From positions 4,528,501 through 4,592,500 of the forward strand of contig NC_092702.1 in the NCBI RefSeq assembly GCF_964275005.1: a stretch of 64,000 bases of DNA. Direction: 5' to 3'. The position numbers and the translations under genes were made by a program. Each line of letters begins with the position of its first letter. Positions within the stretch are counted from its first letter, which is position 1. The stretch comes from Diadema setosum. Lineage: Eukaryota > Echinodermata > Echinoidea > Diadematoida > Diadematidae. Under the pieces are notes generated by a model. It saw only the letters and a list, made by a program, of their open reading frames with translations, did not search any database and had not been told where the DNA came from. This document shows, piece after piece, positions 23,501 through 35,500 of the stretch.

Positions 23501-26500
23501 AGTTCAAATTTTACTCACTTAGTTAACAGTAACTTTGATCACCACGATTATACTGCCCCTATGCAGAATGTGACAACAGTGAATGCTGTGATGTCAAAGG
23601 GATGAATTAAATGTGCTTGTACATTTTATTCATGCAGGGGTGTGCGCCAGTTGACAGAAGCCTGCCTGCCCTTTCTGCGTGAGAAGGCGCACGTGCTGCT
23701 GGACATTCCAGTGGACGGCCAGGAGATGGACGAGATCCTCTTGGCCATCAATGACTGCATGGCGGACGAGAATCTCCTGACCGTCTTTGAGATGCAGAAG
23801 GGAGAGCATACAGACCTGGATCTTGCTATACTCACTGCTCTGCTCAAATGTGAGTGCTGATGTTATAGTGCCAAATATGCCAGCTGTTACTTTTTTTTTG
23901 CAGTATTTTATGCGCCCCCCACATACTGCAGGTTTTATGGAAAATACTGTTTTCCCCTAATTGTATTACTACACAAATCTATTGCAGGGAAGGTGAAAAT
24001 ACTATGTTTCCACCAAAATCATGTCTTTTCAACCCTCAGTATACTGCAGTGCTGTTAATCAGGTTGGCATCCATGTAGTGCAATAATGAAATTGTCAAAT
24101 ATCAAAGTCTGGTTTCCATAAACATTTTCAAATTTATTTTTTGTAATTCTTTCCTGCCTCTTTTTTTTATCGTTTGTTTGTTGTTTGTTTGTGTTTTGAT
24201 ACATTTGTCACTTTCCAGTGATTTTCAATTTGGAGATCATGGGTACAATTTAAAAGTGAATCATGTGGTACTGAAGAGCACATATGTAGGATGCGTATCC
24301 GGGCAATTACCCCCGGAGGGCAATTACCCCCCGGCCAAATACTGGTTAGTGGTAAGGTAAGAGTAAAGATTAGGGTTAGGGTTAGGTTTAGGATTAGGAG
24401 TTTGGGTTAGGTTTAGGGTTAGGTTCAGGATTAGGATTAGGATTAGGGCCAGGGGAAGGATGCGGGGTAATTGCCCAGGGGGTAATTGCCCTAGACCCGT
24501 AGGATGATTTCTTTTTATTTGCTGTCATTGAATTGAGGGTATGACCTGTAGATACTATCACTGGAGGAGACTTTATTTGTTTATATGATGAATAAAAGGA
24601 AATTGAAGAATCTCTTTACAAAAATGTCATTAAAGTTTGTATGATGATTCACGATTTCCAGTGAGAAGCTTGGCTGAACCTTTTGTTATCCAGGTGAAGT
24701 TCTTTCATTGATATTTCTACAGGCTTCCAGAAATTATGCACAGAAATGAAGCAACTTTTAAAGCACAATGTATTTCATGGCTGTAGAGCTGTGTCTCTGA
24801 TATCTTACAACTGTATCATTTTGTGTAAAGCATAGTATTCATAATAACATCCAAACCTTGCATGCAGCAATATTACATAAAACAGAAATGTTGGTTTCAT
24901 ATGTTGTCACTCTTTTTCTACTTTTGACAAAACCACAGTGCAAGCTGTGACCCCCATCAACCAGCTTTCACTGGCCTTATCCTGGAATCGTGTGGATGTA
25001 GCTGAGAGCAGGATCTTCACTGATGACGTCTCCTTACCTGTACGTTGGCAGCGTTGCTGTGAATGCCTGTCCTAATAGAGGACAACCTCATTATAATGAG
25101 GAACTAAAAACCATGGCATTTGCTTTCAGTTCTTCACTATATTGGGGTACAAAAACAAAGAAATAAAACAAGTTGGGACCTGCAAAACCACCATGTTATA
25201 AGAGAATTGAGTTTTGAGTTTTGAGTTTTGAGTTTTTTTTTCTAGACATGGAGGAAAAGACATGCAACGTGTGTGCATGTAAGGTCTGGCTTTAAGAGGG
25301 TTGCTGTAATTTTGGAATTTTGTTATAATTTAAGTCAAGATTACATGATGAATTAAACAGAAGTAATTTTACCAGAATTTATATGAGTTGCTCTCTGAAA
25401 GAATGTATGTGACAGTTTCTGTACCCTTTATTCTGCATTAGGATTAGGGCCTGTTCTTTTCTTAACATTGTAACTGAAGTATGTAATCTTTTGAGTAGAT
25501 TTTTAGGGGCATTCTTTCTCTGACATGATATTATGGCCTATAAGATGTGATGGCAATCCTTTGACTCCTTTACAGCCTAGCGCTCTGCACCCGTTCATCA
25601 CCGAGGCTCTGGTCAGCGACCAGGTCGACTTCCTACGGCTCTTCATCGAGCGCGGCGCCATCATCAAGGACTACCTGACCGTGGCCCGCCTGCGGAGGCT
25701 GTACAACAGCGCCCCCGACTCATGCTTCCTGCGTACTCTGCTAGATGACGTCTTGGGAAGGAAGGTACACACTATTTGTTTATTTGTTTGTTTTGATAGT
25801 CCACCTGACAAAATAGTTGGATAGCCCATATTCAGCTGCACCAGTTAGTCTTTCATGGGGTCCAGTTGAGTGTACCTGGGGTGGACTACTGCACTGGGTT
25901 ATGCATCCTACTCTTTGTGGTGAATGAATGAAGCATTATCTTTTTCATGGGTGGGTTGTGACTCTCTCACACAGTGGACGGCCATTTTATGTCCAATCCG
26001 AGGAACAGTGTTTTGCCTCTACTAGGGTGGACAGCACGATAACAACACAACATTATTGCTCAGTTTAAGACTCAATGCGATTTGAACTGGCGCCCAAACC
26101 CAAGCCATTCAGTTGCAAGGCAGATACATGCCTAGCTGATCCGCCTTCCCCAGGGCCCCGTTTCATAAAACTTGTCATCAGTGACAAGTTGTCAGAGATG
26201 TGACAAGCTACTGAAATCCTTGCATGTGATTGGCTGAGAGCAAATTTGTCATAGAAATGTGGCAGTTGTCACTGATAACAAGTTTTATGAAACGGGCTCC
26301 TTATGTGACACATCCTGCATGCCCTCTATTTACCATCCAGCTAATATCTCATATCATCCTTTGCTGTAACCCAGTAACACATTTGCAAATTTTCTGTGCA
26401 TGTTCATGTAAAATAAAAGTTGAATAAACCAGACAAACAGTGTGGTGTCTACACTCATGTAATTTCTTAAAACAGATCAGTAAACTATTTAGCTGTTTGT

Positions 26501-29500
26501 GTTTTGTTTTGTATATTTCTGTGCAATATATTAAATTTTGAAATGTATATACTCCAAATTTAGGGTACTTGAATGTTACCATCTGATCAGCTATCAGAAA
26601 TGAAATGTGACTAGAGAGAAACAGCTATTTGTAGGATTAGTGCAGGCATTCATCTGTTTAAAAAATAATTAATCTTGATTTTGTCTAGATATTTGACCTT
26701 TGAAGGCTTAATTGAATTATGAAGGTTAGCAGTATGAAGCAAGAAAAGGGAGGCAATGGAAAGAGCAGAGTTTGCTAGTTTATCTTAATTGACATAATAT
26801 GAACATGTACAGTCTGTTACTCTATTTTATTTGACTAGGGCCATTCTGGATCTTGATTTCCTGCAGTTTGGAATAAAGCCGTAAACGCAGTCACACCAGA
26901 GCATCCATGCTGACGGGTTAAACAATTTATGTGTAATATAAGGATGATATGGTGAAGATACTTCATGTTGTAGAGCCTCTTGTTCTACATTTACCATTGA
27001 CATCTCCTTGTGATAGAAGATACACAATTCCATCTTACAAAGATATTGTCTTATTATAATTATCATCGTCTTTGAATTAACAAAAATTTGAAGAAAACAT
27101 TATGAAACCTGAAGTTTCCCACAGTAGAAATCTATTTGATTTTCACTCTGTTTTGGGTTTTTGAAAATATTTTTTTTGGGGGGGTCCGTTTTTGCAGCCT
27201 GGCCAGCCAATTTTCCTGCATGATATCGGCATCCTCATCAAGTACCTGACAGGAGCCCACCACGAGCCTCTCTACACCAACGACCAGCACTACCGACATC
27301 TCAATCGGGAGACGAGGGCGCTGATCATTCTATCCACGAGCCTGTCGGGTGAGAATGAACATGTGCACAGTGACATGTACCCACGACTCTCTTGTGGCTT
27401 TCTTGCAGTGACTCTGAAGAGAATAGAATCCATGGGTCGTATGTTTCCATCTGATGCTAACATAAAGATAGTCAACAAATTTTGCCAGCATATGAATATT
27501 TGTCGCCTTCTGACTATCCTGAAAATGAAAAAAAAAAAAAAAAAATTGTTTGACCAGACACACAAATACCCTATTTATACACAGTTGGGCCCAGGAGTGC
27601 TCCTGAAGCGCTCCAACTTTAATGCCCCTGTGTGTTTGTTCATGCAGCAAGTGTCTGCTTGGCCGAGACCACACAGGGAGTGGCTGAGAGGGGCATAACT
27701 GTCCTGGTGACCTTCAAGTGTGCTGGAACTTCGAACATGTAAACTGTATGCACAGCGCCCTCTGCATGCCACTTCCAGAGTGCTCTAAACGTTTGGTGTC
27801 TGTTTAAAAATTGTTTAAAGTGCTCCAGGAGCGCTCCTTAGCCTGGGCTCAAGAAGGGCATTACAGAGCGCTCCAAATTTCACCTGTCTGTTCATACAGA
27901 TCTCAGAGGGGCTTAGGAGCATAGCCTCATTATTCTTAAGTCACACAAAAGTTATGGTCCTCTTTAATAGACCTTACTGTGATTTGTTAACCAGTCGGGA
28001 TGCATGTTGGAGTGCTTTCTTCATCGTCTGTCACAGATTTCTTGAGACAGATTATCAATGAATAGAAATTACCTAATTACCCTAATCCCTATCGTGCCAT
28101 CATGGCCTTCCTGCTGGATTGAGGCACATTGCTGCACCCGAGTGGGCTTGCTAGCCTTACAACTAAGTCAAGCTTGGATGGATTACTGAATGCTAATTAA
28201 GAAGCTTGGCAAGTAAGGCTATGAGTACCTGAGCATTACTGATGAGTTATTAGAAAGGGTTAAAGAGGTAAAATTCTAAGTTTCACTTTCTTTGCTTCAA
28301 ATAGTCTGACCTAGCTACCACTAACCACAATCTTTCCTCTATATCTTTTTAAAGTTTTCCCCTCTCCCCCTCCCCCATGTATCTACGCCAGGTATGAATC
28401 TGCTCCACCTGGCACAAGAGGAATACGTCCACAGCCTAAAGCATGGCCGAAGTCTGACCACGGGGGCGTCCCACCTGTCCGTCATGGAGCTGGCCAATCC
28501 CGGCATGCATTTCCACAACCCCTTCCGAGAGCTCTTCATCTGGGCTGTGCTCATGGACAGGTGAGAGTGATAACTCTTAATCCTCTCATTATATCTTTAA
28601 TCCCCTCTTAATCCTCCTATTCTTCTTTGAACTACCATCTTTTAAAATGTCATGGATTGTATGCGTAATCAGGGTGTACGTTAATAATGACGAGGGTTGA
28701 TTCAAAGATAGCAATCCCTATGTACAAATGTACACTGTACTATACAAAATAGAAATTAGGTCTCTGTAGCATAAGATTCAAGAAGGCATTTGGTTAGTAA
28801 AGTACAACACATTCACCCGTGAGGACTCTTCATCATCATCTTCTTCTGCTTCTTCTTTGTATGGCACGAGGTGCCTGTCTGATACTATTTGCTGACTTGC
28901 TATTCTCCTGGGGCGCTAATACCGACTGAGCCGCATCGTCACCTTCACCCCGATAGGAGTGACAGACATTCACTTTTTGTGCTATAAGGAATGGCTTTCT
29001 TTCTGTAGAAGCTTAGTTCATGGTGTGCTTGTCTATCATATATAATATCTGTAGTAAAGATCCACATCATTTACAAATTAAGTTGTGTTTTGGTTTTTGT
29101 TTTTGATGAGCTTGACCTTTCTTTATGACATCACAGGCTGGAAATGGGTGCATTCCTATGGGAGCTGGTAGATGACCCGGTCAGTTCGGCCGTAGCGGCC
29201 AGCAGCATGCTGGACTCCATGGCCAGTCGCGTTCTGCACCTATCCATCACAACAGGAAACTATGCAGAACATGCCAGGTAAGGGGACCCAGTTTGGTCAG
29301 ACACTTATCCTTGAGTGGTCAATGTCTGACCAGCCATGCTTTTTTCTTTTTTCTTTTTTTTTATCGATGGAGTGACTTTCTTCTATCATGTAGGTGTGCT
29401 TAGTATTACTTTTAATATCACAGGAGTAGTAAAGTTAATTGTTAATTTCAAATTGCTCCTTTTTTGGGGGGGAAACACCCATTAAAATAATCATAAGGGA

Positions 29501-32500
29501 ACCCTTGATTGCCAAAATGTGTATTTCTTGATCATTTGCAGGATGTGAACCTACCGATTATTACCGATTATGGATATTTATGCACAAGCAATGGAGGTTA
29601 TAGACTGAAGAAATCAATGGTAGATTTGACTTACTTGTAAGTTCTATAATATCAGCAAACATGTCAACAGGACAGCAAGTAAAAGGTCATACAAATGTCT
29701 GAAAATACATTTTGTGTGGTGGAGAGCTTTATGATTTTATGGTAATGCTGAAGGAGTGTTCTGTATGTTCCCTTCACCCCACCCCCCCCCCCCCCAAACA
29801 GGAAGTATGAGCAGCTGGCCATTGGAGTGATTGACCAGTGCCACACCACCCACGACGAGCTGGCCCAGAAACTCATCAGCTTCCCCCAGACAAGGTGGGG
29901 GGACAAGTCCATTCTGGAGATGGCCGCCGAAACCAAAGACATGGTAAGATTGACCACCATCTTTTGAAAGTTATTACTGTGAAAAGGTTGGCAATTGTTT
30001 GAACAGACTCGCTCATTGTTTTGTTCATTTAATTTTCCTTCTTAGAAGATGGCTTGATAACCCATATTCAGCTGCACTAGCTGGTCTTCCATGAGGTCCA
30101 GTTGGATGTGAGGTGGGACCACTTCATTGGGTTATGTGTCCTGCTCTTTGTGATGAATGAATGAAGCAGGATCTTTTACATGCATGAGTTGTGACTCTCT
30201 CACACACAGGATGTGCCTCTTACTAGAGGGGATGATATGATTGCACACAACATTGCTTAGTTAGACTTGGTAAGCGAACCTGAGTCCTTTGGATCTGGAG
30301 GCAGACGTGCTATTAATTGAGCCAAATCACTGTGTACCGCCATGTAAAACAAATGCAAGAACCGATGTAGAAAAGAGAAAAAAAACAAAGATCTCTATTT
30401 ACCCATTGAGGACAGGCTGATTTTGCTGCAACAAATATTTCCCAGAGACAGTTGCCTGAGTATACTCGGGACTCGTCCTCAACGGGTTTAAGGACAGATA
30501 CCTAAGGAAAGGCAGAGATATGCATGATAGAGAAGGTGATAATGCAAATTATGAAAACGATAAGATGACAGGAACTATGCATGGGCCTTGTACCATTATA
30601 TGTACCAATGAATGCATGGATGTATGAATAGGAACAGAGGCTAACGAATGTCTAAAGAGACCAATCTAGAAATACATCAAGGAAGAGATGAGAGAGTGAA
30701 CGATCAATTAAAGGGAAACATTTATGGATTGAAGGATGCAAGCATAGAGGGAGGTACAGAGATACAAATGAGATACATAGATGCCAGTAAGTGTATTTCT
30801 ATGTTCTTTGTTCTCTGGTCTCCGTGGGGATGTTGTCTGATTCAGCATCAGGTTGTGGTATGGTGCATTTAGGATATTTCAGTGTCTGCTACACAAGAAT
30901 AGGGAGCTTTAGATCTGTGACATGAAGACTAAGAAGATGCTAATGAACCAAAAAATGGTGTTCTGCACACGCGAGAGACAGCTTTTTCCACTGTCTAACC
31001 CGAGAGGCAGCATCGTCTTAGCGGTCGCGTTGCAGATCTAAAGTTTGAAAATGAATAAAAATGTCATGACTTATGATCACTCGTCTTTTGTTTCCCCTTC
31101 CCTCTCCCCCCCCCCCCCCCCCCCTTCCTGGAATGCAGAATTTCATCTCCCACCCATGCTGCCAGGGCCTTATCACCGATGCGTGGATGGGCGGTCTTAG
31201 GTCGCAGGACCGCCTCATCTTCCTCACCCTCTTTTTCCCGATCCTCATCCCGTTCCTCATCCAGTTCAAGGAGGAGGAGGAGCTGCAGACCCGATGCTGC
31301 CCCATCTTCCACAAGATCCGCATCTACTTCGAAGCCCCCGTCACCACCTTCTACAGACACCTGGTATGTGTCGCCTCATGGCATATGGATAGATCACTGT
31401 AAATATCTAAATATTGGAGCATTTAGCATGGCATGAAACGAGCATGGGAATAAAAGTGGCTACATTTTTGGGTTTTTTTTTTTGGCTTGTTATAAACATT
31501 GATTTATATCTTTGATCTCAAGGTTGGTATGTTGTAGGGGTATAATTAATATGATAATATTGGTAGTTTTCTTCACATTTGCTAGTCCTGTACACGCACG
31601 TAGCATGAGTGAATTTGCTGCAGAAATACCAGTTACTTTTTGCTATAGTACAGTATGCTGCTAAAGTGGATGACTGCTTTGGCATTGGTGAGCTGATTAA
31701 TGTACTCGCTCAGTTGCCATGACCATCCACAATTAATCGTTCTTGGCCAAGTGCGAAAAGTTTCTAACGCAAAAATGTGTCTGCTTTTGCAGAACTACCA
31801 TGTTAGTAATGCAGGAGGGAATGAATTTGAAATCTGTTATGAAACAGGAATACACCTGGCATTTGACAGCCTTTACAGTGATGTAATGTACTTGCAGTTG
31901 AGTTTCACATTTCAAAATGTTTCAAACATGTTTTATATTAACAATTATTGTTACATTTCAGCATTCAGGATCAAATAGAGTAAAGAGCACAAACTAAATG
32001 TGAATGACCTACAAGCCTTATATTCACCTTGGTCAGAACTCTGTGGTTCTAGAAATTCAATCTCCTCATTGCCCCCGTTGTGCAGTCATATTGTACATCA
32101 CATTCTCTTTCCAACAGATTGATTCTTCTACATGAAACTTGATTTACATTTCTTCTCTTTCCAATTTTGTTTTCTTTTGTTTTCTTTCTTTTTTTTGAAC
32201 ACAAGTTAAGTCCAATAAATTTGGAGTAAACTGTTATTTTAGACACTATGAAAAGTCTGGTGATACAAGGTTTCCTATTATAGTTGTATGTTTTAATATA
32301 TTTGCTGTGTATTTGTTATTGTTGTTTTTCTTTGTTCTTTGACAGGTGGCCTTTGTATGTTTCCTGTTCTTCTTCAGTGCCTTTAATCTGTTCTTCATCC
32401 GACCAGAGGTGTCCTACATAGAGATGGCACTCTTCGGCTGGATCTGTACCATAGCTGCCCAGGAGTTCCGGGAGGTATGTCACCATTTGTTCAAATTTGC

Positions 32501-35500
32501 TCAAATCACTTATCTGTTATGTGGCAGAAAAGTTATATTCCCTAGAATGTTTCTTAAAGGAGAATGAAACCCATATGAGTATGTGGATTAAGGGAATTCA
32601 GCAATATTAGTAGAACACATCAGTGAAGTTTTACAAAAGTTGGACAATTCATTGAAAAGTTTTGAATTCTTAAAGCTTGGATACCTCCATTGCTGGATGA
32701 GAAGACTACAATATTTTGTGATGTCATGCACGGACAACAGTATAAAGAAAATAGAAAGAAAATTGAACATTTCCTCAGTTTTCTAGCATAATGAAAGAAC
32801 ACTTAATTTAATTCTTTCAGAAAGCCAGAAAGCAGGGAGAATGATATTACTCTGAATATACCTCAGTAAAAGTCAAGGGAATGTGTACTTTTCATTGAAA
32901 AATTAAAGTTTATGGAATTGTCTTTCCTTTACAGTGTAGTCCTGCAGTGACCTCACGAATTGTAGTAGTGTTCTTATCCGGCGATGGCGGCACTGAATCT
33001 TTAAAAATTCATCGCTTTTTAGTTGATGATCTGATTTTCTTCAAACTTCACTGACATGTCCTACCAATATTGCTGCATTCATATATGGCTTCTTATATTT
33101 CTTTCTCTTTTATTCCACTCTCAGGCTCTGTACATCTGGCTGTTTGATATTCAGGTGTTCTCTCCCTTTAACCGTAATCAGGCTGGGCTTTTTTGGCTAT
33201 GCTGTGTATATCTGGGGGGGGGGATTCCGCCCCCCCTTCAGATCTCGCCTATGGAACGCGTGATCGCGCCGAAAATCGGCACACGTGACGCCCGCGACGT
33301 ATACTATCAAAATGTATGGTTGCTTTCTCTGAAAAATTTTTCTTATATTTTATATTAATTAATTATTGTAATTTATGCATAAAATCAGTTTTGGGCTCTA
33401 AATCACTTATTAATGCTCTAATTAAGCTAATTTCTTTTTTTTAATGTTTCTTGTATCATTCTCCTGAGACATAGGATAAAAAAAAATCTGTATCGAAATT
33501 AATTTCTTAAGTATTTGATTATTTTTTGATTTTTCTTATGTATTTCTTTGTTTTTCGACCTTTTGTTTTTGTTTGTTTTTTGGCCAAAATTTGTCACAGA
33601 CATTTTTCGAAGCTTTATTATGCTAAAATAAATTAATTTCGTCCTTTCCAAGTCAAGATATGAATTTTTATGTGAATTAATTGAAAAAACACAATTTGCA
33701 TTGGATTTGTACACAAAATCACGTTTTGGAGCAATTTTGGGGTTGACAAATTTTTTTCGAACGGGCGTCACATCAAAACGGTATGCGCCGGCGCAACAAT
33801 TCTGGTCTCAAAAGTTGCGCGATACTGGAAAGAAAAAAGTCATGAAACGTCGCAGCGGGAGTTTATCGCGCTGTGAAGATATGGCGCGAAACGTCGAGGG
33901 GGGTCGGATTCCACCCCCCCCCCCCCCCAGCCTGATTAGGGTTAAGCTATTCTTATTCATTTGCATTATATGCTTCTTCTTTTTTAATTGATCAGATGAT
34001 TGCCCCAGATGGGATGGCCCAGGATCACAAGCTCCATCTGTGGTTCAGCAGCAACTGGAACAAGTTCGATGTTCTCCTGCTGACGATCGCCATGTTGGCC
34101 TTTGGGCTGCACTGGTACCCGCCGGCCTACGAGGCATGTCGCGCCCTCTACGCCATCGACTGCATGCTGTTCTATGTCCGCACCCTGCGACTCTACTCCG
34201 CCAGCACGCACCTGGGACCCAAGCTGGTCATGATTTGGAAGATGGTAAGAGAATAATGTTTGTATTCTTTCATGACCACACATATGAATACATGCTCTTT
34301 CATCTATGGAGTGCCTGGTGTCTCTCTCGTCCACAAGCATTCAGTGATTTACCTGATCAGAAATACACAAATAGGTACTACATGTACCTATACAGGTTTG
34401 AGTTCGTCAACAAAGCTTGTTTAGAATAAGTTTAGACTAAGTCCAGTTTAGATACCACATGGGCACAATTTTATCACTCATATAGCAGATACTCTTGATG
34501 GATGGCTAGCCATGTGCATCTGTAATTATTAGGCATGGCAAATTTACTGGATGCATGACTAGCAATCTCTTGCTATTCATGTGTGCGAATGCTTGCTACA
34601 GTGAGTGGGCAAGCTCTTGCTAAAAAAATGTTATAAAATGTTTGATGCATTCTCTTCATTTGCCATTCCAGATGATGCAGATGATGGTGTTTCTCTTCAT
34701 CCTGCTGGTCTTCCTGATCGGCTACGGTGTGGCCAGCCAGTCACTGCTCTACCCAAACCAGGACGTCAGCTGGTTCGCCATCAGGAACGCCTTCTTCGTG
34801 CCTTACTTCCAGATCTACGGCGAACTCTTCCTGACGGCCATCGAGCATGGTAGGTGGCAGAGGATGCGAGATCAACAGGCCCCTCAGATCTAACTCTCCG
34901 GGATTAAAGAGCTGTCTAAAGTATAGCTCATTTCGTGTATCATCAGAGACTCCAACTCTCCCGTTTTCGACGGGAGATCTCCCGCCGAAAACCCATTTTT
35001 GCAAAATCTCCCGTTCTCCCGTTTGAGATTTAATTTCTCCCGCCCTGGCTCAATGTCTCCCGTTGTAAAGGATTTCTTACTTATTGCTATCGTGTGTTAC
35101 AAAAATAAGCCTAAGATAGCACCAGAGAGCATCTATAACCCTAGGAACTTCGCACTTGGCACACATAAACTTGGAGTCTCCCGTTTGCTAGGGGTTTCAG
35201 GCGGGAGAATCTCCAGATCAGAAGGTGCTTGGGGTTGGAGTCTCTGTATCATGTCTAATTTTTATTCATCCTTTGCTAGAGCAATTCTTTTCACTGCTCA
35301 GCTGAAAGACCGTGTTAACAAAGCCTTTTCAGGATTATAGATAGTGTAATTGTTAGCATCGCTTCAATTTGATCATTTTATTTAGTAGGAACAAAGCAAG
35401 TCATGTTTGATACAGAGCATGCCTCACTCCATCCAACAAATTATGAGTGATGAAACCCATATTTGTTCCCTTTAATTTCACAAAATGCCAAATACAGCCA

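Noticed and set aside
24360-24460. Chromosome end or telomere fusion
   Set aside because: The TTAGGG-like array is degenerate, only about 100 bp, and enclosed by inverted ends with a target duplication.
31064-31360. Glu-rich minus-strand frame
   Set aside because: Antisense of TRPM coding exon 15 and its poly-C tract.
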